Origin: Camelus bactrianus | Taxonomy: Eukaryota; Chordata; Mammalia; Artiodactyla; Camelidae | Direction: 5' to 3' | NCBI RefSeq assembly: GCF_048773025.1 | Contig: NC_133546.1 | Span: 97,543,104-97,607,103 of the forward strand | Length of the DNA: 64,000 nt | Part shown: positions 25,352 through 39,319 of the stretch, piece after piece | How the letters are laid out: each line of letters opens with the position of its first letter | Numbering within the stretch: position 1 is the stretch's first letter | The notes under the pieces: model-generated | Databases searched by the model: none | The model's input: only the letters and a program-made list of their open reading frames with translations | What the model was told of the DNA's origin: nothing | Translations under genes and position numbers: made by a program

Positions 25352-28300
25352 AGCATTTGGAGAGATGTTCTTTCATCTAGCACAAAGGGAACGGGTTGTA
25401 GGAGAAACTTTTACCCTAGTTTCTCAGTCTGTTTCCTAGTGTCGGTCTGAAGTTCCTGCAGTTTTTACTGTAAAACTGATTTGGTGCTCGTACTTCCCCA
25501 TATATTTGTATGGATTGGAGTGTGCAACTGAAAAGAAACTTTGTGTTCCCAACCATCTAGGTTAAGTACGGCTTCACACACACTTATCTCTCAGAACTGA
25601 GCATGTGGAGAGACATTCGTTCATCTAGCACAAATGGAACGGGTTGCAGGGGAAACTTTTACTCTGGTTTCTCAGTCTGATTCCTAGTGCCGGTTTGAAG
25701 TTCCTGCAGTTTACACTGTAAAATGGACTTGGAGCTCGTAACTCCCCATATATATGTATGGAGTGGAGTTTGCAAATGAAAAGAAATTTTGTGTTCCCAA
25801 CAAGCTAGGTGAAGGACGGCTTTCACACACACTTATCTCTCAGAACTGAGCATGTGGAGAGACGTTCGTTCATCTAGCACAATGGGAACGGGTTGCAGGA
25901 GAAACTTTTACTCTGTTTTCTCAGCCTTTTTCCTAGTGCCTTTTTGAAGTTCCTGCAGTTTTCACTGTAAAATCGAGTTGGAGCTCGTACCTCCCCATAA
26001 ATATGTATGGAGTGGAGTTTGCAAATGAAAAGAAACTTTGTGTTCAAAACAAGCTTGGTGAAGGACGTCTTTCACACCCAGGTTTCTCTCAGAACTGACC
26101 ATGTGGAGAGACGTTCGTTCATCTAGCACAAATTGAACGGGTTGCAGGAGAAACTTTTACTCTGGTTTCTCTGTCTGTTTCCTAGTGCGGGTTTGAAGTT
26201 CCTGCAGTTTTCACTGTAAAAACGAGTTGGAGCTCGTACCTCACCATTTAAATGTATGGATTGGAGTTTGCAAGTGAAAAGAAACTTTGTGTTTCCAACA
26301 AGCTAGGTGAAGGACGGCTTTCACACAGACTTATCTCTCAGAACTGAGCATGTGGAGAGAAGTTCGTTCATGTAGCAAAAAGGGAACGGGTTGCAGGAGA
26401 CAATTTTACTCTGGTTTCTCAGTCTGTTTCCTGCTGCCTGTTTGAAGTTACTGCAGTTTTCACTGTAAAACGGAGTTGGAGCTCGTACCTCCCCATATAT
26501 ATGTATGGAGTGGGGTTTGCGACTGAAAAGAAACATTGTGTTCCCAACAAGCTAGGTGAAGGTGGGCTTTCACACACACTTATCTCTCAGAACTGAGCAT
26601 TTGGAGAGACTTTCGTTCATCTAGCACAAAGGGAACGGGTTCCAGGAGAAACTTTTACTCTGGTTTCTCTGTGTGTATCTAGTGCCAGTTTGGAGTTCCT
26701 GCAGTTTTCACTGTAAAACCGAGTTGGAGCTCGTACCTCCCCATATATAAGTATGGAGTGGAACTTGCAATTGAAAAGAAATTTTGTGTTCCCAACAAAC
26801 TTGGTTAAGGACGGCTTTCACACACATTTATCTCTCAGATCTGAGCATGTGGAGAGACGTTAGTTCATCTAGAACAAAGGGAACAGTTTGCAGGGGAAAT
26901 TTTACTCTGCTTTCTCAGTCTGTTTCCTAGTGTTGGTTTGAAATTACTGCAGTTTTCACTGTAAAACAGAGTTGGAGCTAGTACCTCCCCATATATATGT
27001 ATGGAGTGGGGTTTGCAATTTAAAAGAAACTTTGTGTTCCCAACAAGTTAGGTGAAGGACGGCTTTCACACACACTTATCTCTCAGAACTTAGCATTTGG
27101 AGAGATGTTCTTTCATCTAGCACAAAGGGAACGGGTTGTAGGAGAAACTTTTACCCTAGTTTCTCAGTCTGTTTCCCAGTGTCGGTCTGAAGTTCCTGCA
27201 GTTTTTACTGTAAAACTGATTTGGTGCTCGTACTTCCCCATATATTTGTATGGATTGGAGTGTGCAACTGAAAAGAAACTTTGTGTTCCCAACCATCTAG
27301 GTGAAGGACGGCTACACACACACTTATCTCTCAGAACTGAGCATGTTGGGAGATGTTCGTTCTTCTAGCACAAAGGGAACGGGTTCCAGGAGAAACTTTT
27401 ACTCTAGTTTCTCAGTCTGTTTCCTAGTGCCGGTTTGAAGTTAGTGCAGTTTTCACTGTAAAACCGAGTTGGAGCTCGTACCTCCCCATATATATGTATG
27501 GAATGGGGTTTGCAACTGAAAAGAAACTTTGTGTTCCCAACAAGTTAGGTGAAGGACGGCTTTCACACACACTTATCTCTCAGAACTGAGCATGTTGAGA
27601 GACGTTCGTTCATCTAGCACAAATGGAACGGGTTGCAAGGGAAATTTTTTCTCTGGTTTCTCAGTGTGTTTCCTAGTGCCGGTTTGAAGTTACTGGAGTT
27701 TTCACTGTAAAACAAAATTGGAGTTCGTACATCCCCATATATAAGTATGGAGTGGAATTTGCAATTGAAAAGAAATTTTGTGTTCCCAAAATGCTTGGTT
27801 AAGGACGGCTTTCACACACAGTTATCTCTCAGAACTGAGCATGTGGAGAGACGTTAGTTCATCTAGAACAAAGGGAACAGTTTTCAGGGGAAATTTTACT
27901 CTGGTTTCTCAGTCTGTTTCCTAGTACAGGTTTGAAATTACTGCAGTTTTCACTGTAAAACAGAGTTGGATCTAGTACCTCCCCATATATATGTATGGAG
28001 TGGAGTTTGCAATTTAAAAGAAACTTTGTTTTCCCAACAAGGTAGGTGAAGGACGGCTTTCACACACACTTATCTCTCAGAACTTAACATTTGGAGAGAT
28101 GTTCGTTCATGTAGCACAAAGGGAACGGGTTGTAGGAGAAACTTTTACCCTTGTTTCTCAGTCTGTTTCCTAGTGTCGGTCTGAAGTTCCTGCAGTTTTT
28201 ACTGTAAAACTGATTTGGTGCTCGTAATTCCCCATATATTTGTATGGATTGGAGTGTGCAACTGAAAAGAAACTTTGTGTTCCCAACCATCTAGGTGAAG

Positions 28301-29822
28301 GACGGCTTCACACACACCTATCTCTCAGAACTGAGCATGTGGAGAGACATTCGTTCATCTAGCACAAATGGAACGGGTTGCAGGAAAAACTTTTACTCTG
28401 GTTTCTCAGTCTGATTCCTAGTGCCGGTTTGAAGTTCCTGCAGTTTACACTGTAAAATGGACTTGGAGCTCGTAACTCCCCATATATATGTATGGAGTGG
28501 AGTTTGCAAATGAAAAGAAACTTTGTGTTAGCAACAAGCTAAGTGAAGACGGCTTTCACACACACTTATCTCTCAGAACTGAGCATGTGGAGAGACGTTC
28601 GTTCATCTAGCACAAAGGGAACGGGTTGCAGGAGAAATTTTAACTCTGGTTTCTCAGTCTGTTTCCTAGTGCCGGTTTGAAGTTACTGCAGTTTTCACTG
28701 TAAAACCGAGTTGGAGCTCGTACCTCCCATATGTATGTATGGAGTGGAGTTTGCAACTGAAAAGATACTTTGTGTTCCCAACAAGCTAGGTGAAGGACGG
28801 CTTACACACACACTTATCTCTCAGAACTGAGCATGTGGTGAGACGTTCGTTCATCTAGCACAAAGAATACCTGTTGCAGTAGAAACTTTTACTCTGTTTT
28901 CTCAGTCTGTTTCCTAGTGCCGCTTTGAAGTTACTGCAGTTTTCACTCTAAACCCGATTTGGAGCTCGTACCTCCCCATATATATGTATGGACTGGAGTT
29001 TCCAAGTGAAAGAAACTTTGTGTTCCCAACAAGCTAGATGAAGGAAGGCTTTAAAACACACTTATCTCTCAGAACTGAGCATGTGGAGAGATGTTCATTC
29101 ATCTAGCACAAATGGAACGGGTTGCAGGAGAAACTATTTCTCTGGTTTCTCAGTCTGTTTCCTAGTGCCGGTTTGAAGTTCCTGCAGTTTACACTGTAAA
29201 ATGGACTTGGAGCCCGTACCTCCCAATATATATGTATGGAGTGGCGTTTGCAAATGAAAAGAAACTTTGTGTTCCCAACAAGCTAGGTGAAGACGGCTTT
29301 CACACACACTTATCTGTCAGAACAGAGCATGTGGAGAGACTTTCGTTCATCTAGCACAAAGGGAACGGGTTGCAGGAGAAACTTTTACTCTGGTTTCTCA
29401 GTGTGTTTCCTAGTGCCGGTTTGGAGTTCCTGCATTTTTCACTGTAAAACAGAGTTGGAGCTCGTACCTCCCCATATATAAGTATGGAGTGGAACTTGCA
29501 ATTGAAAAGAAATTTTGTGTTCCCAACAAGCTTGTTTAAGGACGGCTTTCACACACATTTATCTCTCAGAACTGAGCATGTGGAGAGACGTTAGTTCATC
29601 TAGAACAAAGGGAACAGTTTGCAGGGGAAATTTTACTCTGGTTTCTCAGTCTGTTTCCTAGTGTTGGTTTGAAATTACTGCAGTTTTCACTGTAAAACAG
29701 ATTTGGAGATTGTACCTCCCCATATATATGTATGGAGTGGGATTTGCAATTTAAAAGAAACTTTGTTTTCCCAACAAGTTAGGTGAAGGACGGCTTTCAC
29801 ACACACTTATCTCTCAGAACTT
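25352..29822. repeat. 18-monomer HOR unit, copy 2 (4471 bp)
   Basis: Same 18 subfamilies in the same order as copy 1 with only a handful of substitutions (for example AACTTTTAC against AACATTTAC near 26155, CCTTGTTTC against CCTGGTTTC near 28150). The match ends near 29700, where GAGCTAGTACC gives way to GAGATTGTACC. A recent tandem duplication of the whole unit is the simple reading. Confidence 0.9.
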
Positions 29823-32800
29823 AGCATTTGGAGAGATGTTCTTTCATCTAGCACAAAGGAACGGGTTGTAGGAGAAATTTTTACCCTAGTTTCTCAGTCT
29901 GTTTCCTAGTGTCGGTCTGAAGTTCCTGCAGTTTTTACTGTAAAACTGATTTGGTGCTCGTACTTCCCCATATATTTGTATGGATTGGAGTGTGCAACTG
30001 AAAAGAAACTTTGTGTTCCCAACCATCTAGTTGAAGGACGGCTTCACACACACTTATCTCTCAGAACTGAGCATGTGGAGAGACATTCGTTCATCTAGCA
30101 CAAATGGAACGGGTTGCAGGAGAAACTTTTCCTCTGGTTTCTCAGTCTGATTCCTAGTGCCGGATTGAAGTTCCTGCAGTTTACACTGTAAAATGGACTT
30201 GGAGCTCGTAACTCCCCATATATATGTATGGAGTGGAGTTTGCAAATGAAAAGAAATTTTGTGTTCCCAACAAGCTAGGTGAAGTCGGCTTTCACACACA
30301 CTTATCTCTGAGAACTGAGCATGTGGAGAGACGTTCGTTCATCTAGCACAAAGGGAACGGGTTGCAGGAGAAACTTTTACTCTGTTTTCTCAGCCTTTTT
30401 CCTAGTGCCTTTTTGCAGTTACTGCAGTTTTCACTGTAAAACCGAGCTGGAGATCGCACTTCCCATATATATGTATGGAGTGGAGTTTGCAACTGAAAAG
30501 AAACTTTGAGTTCCCAACAAGATGGGTGAAGGACGGCTTTCACACACACTTATGTCTCTGAACTGAGCATGTGGAGAGACGTTCGTTCATCTAGCACAAA
30601 GGGAACGGGTTGCAGGAGAAACTTTTACTCTGGTTTCTCAGTCTGTTTCCTAGAGCCGGTATGAAGTTATTGCAGTTTTCACTGTAAAATCTAGTTGGAG
30701 CTCGTACCTCCCCATATATATGTATGGAGTGGAGTTTGCAACTGAAAAGAAACTTTGTGTTAGCAACAAGCTAGGTGAAGACGGCTTTCACACACACTTA
30801 TCTCTCAGAACTGAGCATGTGGAGAGACGTTCGTTCATCTAGCACAAAGGGAACGGGTTGCAGGAGAAACTTTTACTCTGGTTTCTCAGTCTGTTTCCTA
30901 GTGCCGGTTTGAAGTTATTGCAGTTTTCACTGTAAAATCTAGTTGGAGCTCGTACCTCCCCATATATATGTATGGATTGGAGTTTGCAACTGAAAAGAAA
31001 CTTTGTGTTCCCAGCAAGATAAGTGAAGGACTGCTTTGACACACACTTATCTCTCAGAACTGAGCATGTGGAGAGACGTTCGTTCATCTAGCACAAAGGG
31101 AACGGGTTGCAGGAGAAAATTTTACTCTGGTTTCTCAGTCTGTTTCCTAGTGCCGGTTTAAAGTTCCTGCAGTTTACACTGTAAAACGGACTTGGAGCCC
31201 GTACCTCCCCATATATATGTATGGAGTGGCGTTTGCAAATGAAAAGAAACTTTGTGTTCCCAACAAGCTAGGTGAAGACGGCTTTCACACACACTTATTT
31301 CTCAGAACTGAGCATGTGGAGAGACGTTCGTTCATGTAGCACAAAGGGAACGGGTTGCAGGAGAAACTTTTACTCTGTTTTCTCAGGCTTTTTCCTAGTG
31401 CCTTTTTGAAGTTACTGCAGTTTTCACTGTAAAACCGAGCTGGAGATCGTACTTCCCGTATATATGTATGGAGTGGATTTTGCAACTGAAAAGAAACTTT
31501 GAGTTCCCAAAAAGATGGGTGAAGGACGGCTTTCACACACTCTTATGTCTCTGAACTGAGCATGTGGAGAGAGGTTCGTTCATATAGCACAAACGGAACG
31601 GGTTGCAGGAGAAACTTTTACTCTATTTTCTCAGTCTGTTTCCTAGTGACGGTTTGAAGTTACTGCAGTTTTCACTGTAAAACCGAGTTGGAGATCGTAC
31701 CTCCCTATATATATGTATGGAGTGGAGTTTGCAACTGAAAAGAAACTTTGTGTTCCCAACAAGATAGGTGAAGGATGGCTTTGCACACACTTATCTCTCA
31801 GAACTGAGCATGTGGAGAGATGTTCATTCATCTAGCACAAATGGAACGGGTTGCAGGAGAAACTTTTTCTCTGGTTTCTCAGTCTGTTTCCTAGTGCCGG
31901 TTTGAAGTTCCTGCAGTTTACACTGTAAAACGGACTTGGAGCCCGTACCTCCCCATACATATGTATGGAGTGGCGTTTGCAAATGAAAAGAAACTTTGTG
32001 TTCCCAACAAGCTAGGTGAAGACGGCTTTCACACACACTTATCTCTCAGAACTGATCATGTGGAGAGACGTTCGTTCATCTAGCACAACGGGAACGGGTT
32101 ACAGGAGAAACTTTTACTCTGTTTTCTCAGCATTTTTCCTATTGCCTTTTTGAAGTTACTGCAGTTTTCACTGTAAAACCGAGTTGGAGCTCGTACCTAC
32201 CCATATATATGTATGGAATGGAGTTTGCAAGTGAAAAGAAACTTTGTGTTCCCAACAAGCTAGATGAAGGACGGCTTTCACACACACTTATCTCTCAGAA
32301 GTGAGCATGTGGAGAGACGTTCGTTCATCTAGCCAAAGGGAACGGGTTGCAGGAGAAACTTTTACTCTGGTTTCTCAGTGTGTTTCCTAGTGCCGGTTTG
32401 GAGTTCCTGCAGTTTTCACTGTAAAACCGAGTTGGAGCTCGTACCTCCCCATATATAAGTATGGAGTGGAACTTGCAATTGAAAAGAAATTTTGTGTTCC
32501 CAACAAGCTTGGTTAAGGATGGCTTTCACACACATTTATCTCTCAGAACTGAGCATGTGGAGAGACGTTAGTTCATCTAGAACAAAGGGAACATTTTGCA
32601 GGGGAAATTTTACTCTGATTTCTCAGTCTGTTTCCTAGTGTTGGTTTGAAATTACTGCAGTTTTCACTGTAAAACAGAGTTGGAGCTAGTACATCCCCAT
32701 ATATATGTATGGAGTGGGGTTTGCAATTTAAAAGAAACTTTGTGTTCCCAACAAGTTAGGTGAAGGACGGCTTTCACACACACTTATCTCTCAGAACTTA

Positions 32801-33468
32801 GCATTTGGAGAGATGTTCTTTCATCTAGCACAAAGGGAACGGGTTGTAGGAGAAACTTTTACCCTAGTTTCTCAGTCTGTTTCCTAGTGTCGGTCTGAAG
32901 TTCCTGCAGTTTTTACTGTAAAACTGATTTGGTGCTCGTACTTCCCCATATATTTGTATGGATTGGAGTGTGCAACTGAAAAGAAACTTTGTGTTCCCAA
33001 CCATCTAGGTTAAGTACGGCTTCACACACACTTATCTCTCAGAACTGAGCATGTGGAGAGACATTCGTTCATCTAGCACAAATGGAACGGGTTGCAGTGG
33101 AAACTTTTACTCTGGTTTCTCAGTCTGATTCCTAGTGCCGGTTTGAAGTTCCTGCAGTTTACACTGTAAAATGGACTTGGAGCTCGTAACTCCCCATATA
33201 TATGTATGGACTGGAGTTTGCAAATGAAAAGAAATTTTGTGTTCCCAACAAGCTAGGTGAAGGACGGCTTTCACACACACTTATCTCTCAGAACTGAGCA
33301 TGTGGAGAGACGTTCGTTCATCTAGCACAATGGGAACGGGTTGCAGGAGAAACTTTTACTCTGTTTTCTCAGCCTTTTTCCTAGTGCCTTTTTGAAGTTC
33401 CTGCAGTTTTCACTGTAAAATCGAGTTGGAGCTCGTACCTCCCCATAAATATGTATGGAGTGGAGTTT
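29823..33468. repeat. Long mixed HOR run, first version
   Basis: About 15 monomers that match 37027 onward, at an offset of 7204-7205 bp up to about 30.4 kb and 6213-6214 bp after about 31.4 kb. The 992-bp change equals four monomers present here (about 30.5-31.5 kb) and absent from the second version. Its left part also matches 57.4-58.2 kb at an offset of 27600 bp. Confidence 0.75.
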
Positions 33469-34960
33469 GCAAATGAAAAGAAACTTTGTGTTCAAAACAA
33501 GCTTGGTGAAGGACGTCTTTCACACCCAGGTTTCTCTCAGAACTGACCATGTGGAGAGACGTTCGTTCATCTAGCACAAATTGAACGGGTTGCAGGAGAA
33601 ACATTTACTCTGGTTTCTCTGTCTGTTTCCTAGTGCGGGTTTGAAGTTCCTGTAGTTTTCACTGTAAAAACGAGTTGGAGCTCGTACCTCACCATTTAAA
33701 TGTATGGATTGGAGTTTGCAAGTGAAAAGAAACTTTGTGTTTCCAAAAAGCTAGGTGAAGGACGGCTTTCACACAGACTTATCTCTCAGAACTGAGCATG
33801 TGGAGAGAAGTTCGTTCATGTAGCAAAAAGGGAACGGGTTGCAGGAGACAATTTTACTCTGGTTTCTCAGTCTGTTTCCTGCTGCCTGTTTGAAGTTACT
33901 GCAGTTTTCACTGTAAAACGGAGTTGGAGCTCGTACCTCCCCATATATATGTATGGAGTGGGGTTTGCGACTGAAAAGAAACATTGTGTTCCCAACAAGC
34001 TAGGTGAAGGTGGGCTTTCACACACACTTATCTCTCAGAACTGAGCATTTGGAGAGACTTTCGTTCATCTAGCACAAAGGGAACGGGTTCCAGGAGAAAC
34101 TTTTACTCTGGTTTCTCAGTGTGTTATCTAGTGCCGGTTTGGAGTTCCTGCAGTTTTCACTGTAAAACCGAGTTGGAGCTCGTACCTCCCCATATATAAG
34201 TATGGAGTGGAACTTGCAATTGAAAAGAAATTTTGTGTTCCCAACAAACTTGGTTAAGGACGGCTTTCACACACATTTATCTCTCAGATCTGAGCATGTG
34301 GAGAGACGTTAGTTCATCTAGAACAAAGGGAACAGTTTGCAGGGGAAATTTTACTCTGCTTTCTCAGTCTGTTTCCTAGTGTTGGTTTGAAATTACTGCA
34401 GTTTTCACTGTAAAACAGAGTTGGAGCTAGTACCTCCCCATATATATGTATGGAGTGGGGTTTGCAATTTAAAAGAAACTTTGTGTTCCCAACAATTTAG
34501 GTGAAGGACGGCTTTCACACACACTTATCTCTCAGAACTGAGCATGTGGTGAGACGTTCGTTCATCTAGCACAAAGAATACCTGTTGCAGTAGAAACTTT
34601 TACTCTGTTTTCTCAGTCTGTTTCCTAGTGCCGCTTTGAAGTTACTGCAGTTTTCACTCTAAACCCGATTTGGAGCTCGTACCTCCCCATATATATGTAT
34701 GGAGTGGAGTTTCCAAGTGAAAGAAACTTTGTGTTCCCAACAAGCTAGATGAAGGAAGGCTTTAAAACACACTTATCTCTCAGAACTGAGCATGTGGAGA
34801 GATGTTCATTCATCTAGCACAAATGGAACGGGTTGCAGGAGAAACTATTTCTCTGGTTTCTCCGTCTGTTTCCTAGTGCCGGTTTGAAGTTCCTGCAGTT
34901 TACACTGTAAAACGGACTTGGAGCCCGTACCTCCCAATATATATGTATGGAGTGGCGTTT
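33469..34960. repeat. 6-monomer tandem duplication, copy 1 (1492 bp)
   Basis: Begins inside TTTGCAAATGAAAAGAAACT, after which both copies read GTGTTCAAAACAAGC. Copies share private changes such as GTTTCCAAAAAGCTAGG (33740 and 35232). The same region at 39.68 kb has no such duplication, so it arose after these long runs separated. Confidence 0.87.
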
Positions 34961-36452
34961 GCAAATGAAAAGAAACTTTGTGTTCAAAACAAGCTTGGTG
35001 AAGGACGTCTTTCACACCCAGGTTTCTCTCAGAACTGACCATGTGGAGAGACGTTCGTTCATCTAGCACAAATTGAACGGGTTGCAGGAGAAACATTTAC
35101 TCTGGTTTCTCTGTCTGTTTCCTAGTGCGGGTTTGAAGTTCCTGCAGTTTTCACTGTAAAAACGAGTTGGAGCTCGTACCTCACCATTTAAATGTATGGA
35201 TTGGAGTTTGCAAGTGAAAAGAAACTTTGTGTTTCCAAAAAGCTAGGTGAAGGACGGCTTTCACACAGACTTATCTCTCAGAACTGAGCATGTGGAGAGA
35301 AGTTCGTTCATGTAGCAAAAAGTGAACGGGTGGCAGGAGACAATTTTATTCTGGTTTCTCAGTCTGTTTCCTGCTGCCTGTTTGAAGTTACTGCAGTTTT
35401 CACTGTAAAACGGAGTTGGAGCTCGTACCTCCCCATATATATGTATGGAGTGGGGTTTGCGACTGAAAAGAAACATTGTGTTCCCAACAAGCTATGTGAA
35501 GGTGGGCTTTCACACACACTTATCTCTCAGAACTGAGCATTTGGAGAGACTTTCGTTCATCTAGCACAAAGGGAACGGGTTCCAGGAGAAACTTTTACTC
35601 TGGTTTCTCAGTGTGTTATCTAGTGCCGGTTTGGTGTTCCTGCAGTTTTCACTGTAAAACCGAGTTGGAGCTCGTACCTCCCCATATATAAGTATGGAGT
35701 GGAACTTGCAATTGAAAAGAAATTTTGTGTTCCCAACAAACTTGGTTAAGGACGGCTTTCACACACATTTATCTCTCAGATCTGAGCATGTGGAGAGACG
35801 TTAGTTCATCTAGAACAAAGGGAACAGTTTGCAGGGGAAATTTTACTCTGCTTTCTCAGTCTGTTTCCTAGTGTTGGTTTGAAATTACTGCAGTTTTCAC
35901 TGTAAAACAGAGTTGGAGCTAGTACCTCCCCATATATATGTATGGAGTGGGGTTTGCAATTTAAAAGAAACTTTGTGTTCCCAACAAGTTAGGTGAAGGA
36001 CGGCTTTCACACACACTTATCTCTCAGAACTGAGCATGTGGTGAGACGTTCGTTCATCTAGCACAAAGAATACCTGTTGCAGTAGAAACTTTTACTCTGT
36101 TTTCTCAGTCTGTTTCCTAGTGCCGCTTTGAAGTTACTGCAGTTTTCACTCTAAACCCGATTTGGAGCTCGTACCTCCCCATATATATGTATGGAGTGGA
36201 GTTTCCAAGTGAAAGAAACTTTGTGTTCCCAACAAGCTAGATGAAGGAAGGCTTTAAAACACACTTATCTCTCAGAACTGAGCATGTGGAGAGATGTTCA
36301 TTCATCTAGCAAAAATGGAACGGGTTGCAGGAGAAACTATTTCTCTGGTTTCTCCGTCTGTTTCCTAGTGCCGGTTTGAAGTTCCTGCAGTTTACACTGT
36401 AAAACGGACTTGGAGCCCGTACCTCCCAATATATATGTATGGAGTGGCGTTT
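34961..36452. repeat. 6-monomer tandem duplication, copy 2 (1492 bp)
   Basis: Repeats 33469-34960 at offset 1492 with few differences (AAGTGAACGGGTGGC near 35323, TTGGTGTTCC near 35632). Just after the end it reads GCAAAAGAAAAAG where copy 1 has GCAAATGAAAAG, then continues into older sequence. Confidence 0.87.
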
Positions 36453-39319
36453 GCAAAAGAAAAAGAAACTTTGTGTTCCCAACAAGCTAGGTGAAGACGG
36501 CTTTCACACACACTTATCTGTCAGAACAGAGCATGTGGAGAGACTTTCGTTCATCTAGCACAAAGGGAACGGGTTGCAGGAGAAACTTTTACTCTGGTTT
36601 CTCAGTGTGTTTCCTAGTGCCGGTTTGGAGTTCCTGCATTTTTCACTGTAAAACAGAGTTGGAGCTCGTACCTCCCCATATATAAGTATGGAGTGGAACT
36701 TGCAATTGAAAAGAAATTTTGTGTTCCCAACAAGCTTGGTTAAGGACGGCTTTCACACACATTTATCTCGCAGAACTGAGCATGTGGAGAGACGTTAGTT
36801 CATCTAGAACAAAGGGAACAGTTTGCAGGGGAAATTTTACTCTGGTTTCTCAGTCTGTTTCCTAGTGTTGGTTTGAAATTACTGCAGTTTTCACTGTAAA
36901 ACAGATTTGGAGCTTGTACCTCCCCATATATATGTATGGAGTGGGGTTTGCAATTTAAAAGAAACTTTGTGTTCCCAACAAGTGAGGTGAAGGACGGCTT
37001 TCACACACACTTATCTCTCAGAACTTAGCATTTGGAGAGATGTTCTTTCATCTAGCACAAAGGAACGGGTTGTAGGAGAAACTTTTACCCTAGTTTCTCA
37101 GTCTGTTTCCTAGTGTCGGTCTGAAGTTCCTGCAGTTTTTACTGTAAAACTGATTTGGTGCTCGTACTTCCCCATATATTTGTATGGATTGGAGTGTGCA
37201 ACTGAAAAGAAACTTTGTGTTCCCAACCATCTAGGTGAAGGACGGCTTTCACACACACTTATCTCTCAGAACTGAGCATGTGGAGAGACATTCGTTCATC
37301 TAGCACAAATGGAACGGGTTGCAGGAGAAACTTTTTCTCTGGTTTCTCAGTCTGATTCCTAGTGCCGGATTGAAGTTCCTGCAGTTTACACTGTAAAATG
37401 GACTTGGAGCTCGTAACTCCCCATATATATGTATGGAGTGGAGTTTGCAAATGAAAAGAAATTTTGTGTTCCCAACAAGCTAGGTGAAGTCGGCTTTCAC
37501 ACACACTTATCTCTGAGAACTGAGCATGTGGAGAGACGTTCGTTCATCTAGCACAAAGGGAACGGGTTGCAGGAGAAACTTTTACTCTGTTTTCTCAGGC
37601 TTTTTCCTAGTGCCTTTTTGAAGTTACTGCAGTTTTCACTGTAAAACCGAGCTGGAGATCGTACTTCCCGTATATATGTATGGAGTGGAGTTTGCAAGTG
37701 AAAAGAAACTTTGAGTTCCCAAAAAGATGGGTGAAGGACGGCTTTCACACACACTTATGTCTCTGAACTGAGCATGTGGAGAGATGTTCGTTCATATAGC
37801 ACAAACGGAACGGGTTGCAGGAGAAACTTTTACTCTATTTTCTCAGTCTGTTTCCTAGTGACGGTTTGAAGTTACTGCAGTTTTCACTGTAAAACCGTGT
37901 TGGAGATCGTACCTCCCTATATATATGTATGGAGTGGAGTTTGCAACTGAAAAGAAACTTTGTGTTCCCAACAAGATAGGTGAAGGACGGCTTTGACACA
38001 CACTTATCTCTCAGAACTGAGCATGTGGAGAGATGTTCATTCATCTAGCACAAATGGAACGGGTTGCAGGAGAAACTATTTCTCTGGTTTCTCAGTCTGT
38101 TTCCTAGTGCCGGTTTGAAGTTCCTGCAGTTTACACTGTAAAACGGACTTGGAGCCCGTACCTCCCCATACATATGTATGGAGTGGCGTTTGCAAATGAA
38201 AAGAAACTTTGTGTTCCCAACAAGCTAGCTGAAGACGGCTTTCACACACACGTATCTCTCAGAACTGAGCATGTGGAGAGACGTTCGTTCATCTAGCACA
38301 ACGGGAACGGGTTACAGGAGAAACTTTTACTCTGTTTTGTCAGCCTTTTTCCTATTGCCTTTTTGAAGTTACTGCAGTTTTCACTGTAAAACCGAGTTGG
38401 AGCTCGTACCTACCCATATATATGTATGGAATGGAGTTTGCATGTGAAAAGAAACTTTGTGTTCCCAACAAGCTAGATGAAGGACGGCTTTCACACACAC
38501 TTATCTCTCAGAAGTGAGCATGTGGAGAGACGTTCGTTCATCTAGCACAAAGGGAACGGGTTGCAGGAGAAACTTTTACTCTGGTTTCTCAGTGTGTTTC
38601 CTAGTGCCGGTTTGGAGTTCCTGCAGTTTTCACTGTAAAACCGAGTTGGAGCTCGTACCTCCCCATATAAAAGTATGGAGTGGAACTTGCAATTGAAAAG
38701 AAATTTTGTGTTCCCAACAAACTTGGTTAAGGATGGCTTTCACACACATTTATCTCTCAGAACTGAGCATGTGGAGAGACGTTAGTTCATCTAGAACAAA
38801 GGGAACATTTTGCAGGGGAAATTTTACTCTGATTTCTCAGTCTGTTTCCTAGTGTTGGTTTGAAATTACTGCAGTTTTCACTGTAAAACAGAGTTGGAGC
38901 TAGTACCTCCCCATATATATGTATGGAGTGGGGTTTGCAATTTAAAAGAAACTTTGTGTTCCCAACAAGTTAGGTGAAGGACGGCTTTCACACACACTTA
39001 TCTCTCAGAACTTAGCATTTGGAGAGATGTTCTTTCATCTAGCACAAAGGGAACGGGTTGTAGGAGAAACTTTTACCCTAGTTTCTCAGTCTGTTTCCTA
39101 GTGTCGGTCTGAAGTTCCTGCAGTTTTTACTGTAAAACTGATTTGGTGCTCGTACTTCCCCATATATTTGTATGGATTGGAGTGTGCAACTGAAAAGAAA
39201 CTTTGTGTTCCCAACCATCTAGGTTAAGTACGGCTTCACACACACTTATCTCTCAGAACTGAGCATGTGGAGAGACATTCGTTCATCTAGCACAAATGGA
39301 ACGGGTTGCAGGGGAAACT
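36453..39319. repeat. Long mixed HOR run, second version
   Basis: About 12 monomers matching 29.3-30.4 kb and then 31.4-33.1 kb in order. Marker AGCATTTGG starts are at 37027 and 39014, against 29823 and 32800 in the first version. The four-monomer difference lies between about 37.6 and 37.7 kb, in the GAAGTTACTGCAGTTTTC stretch or close to it. Confidence 0.75.
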
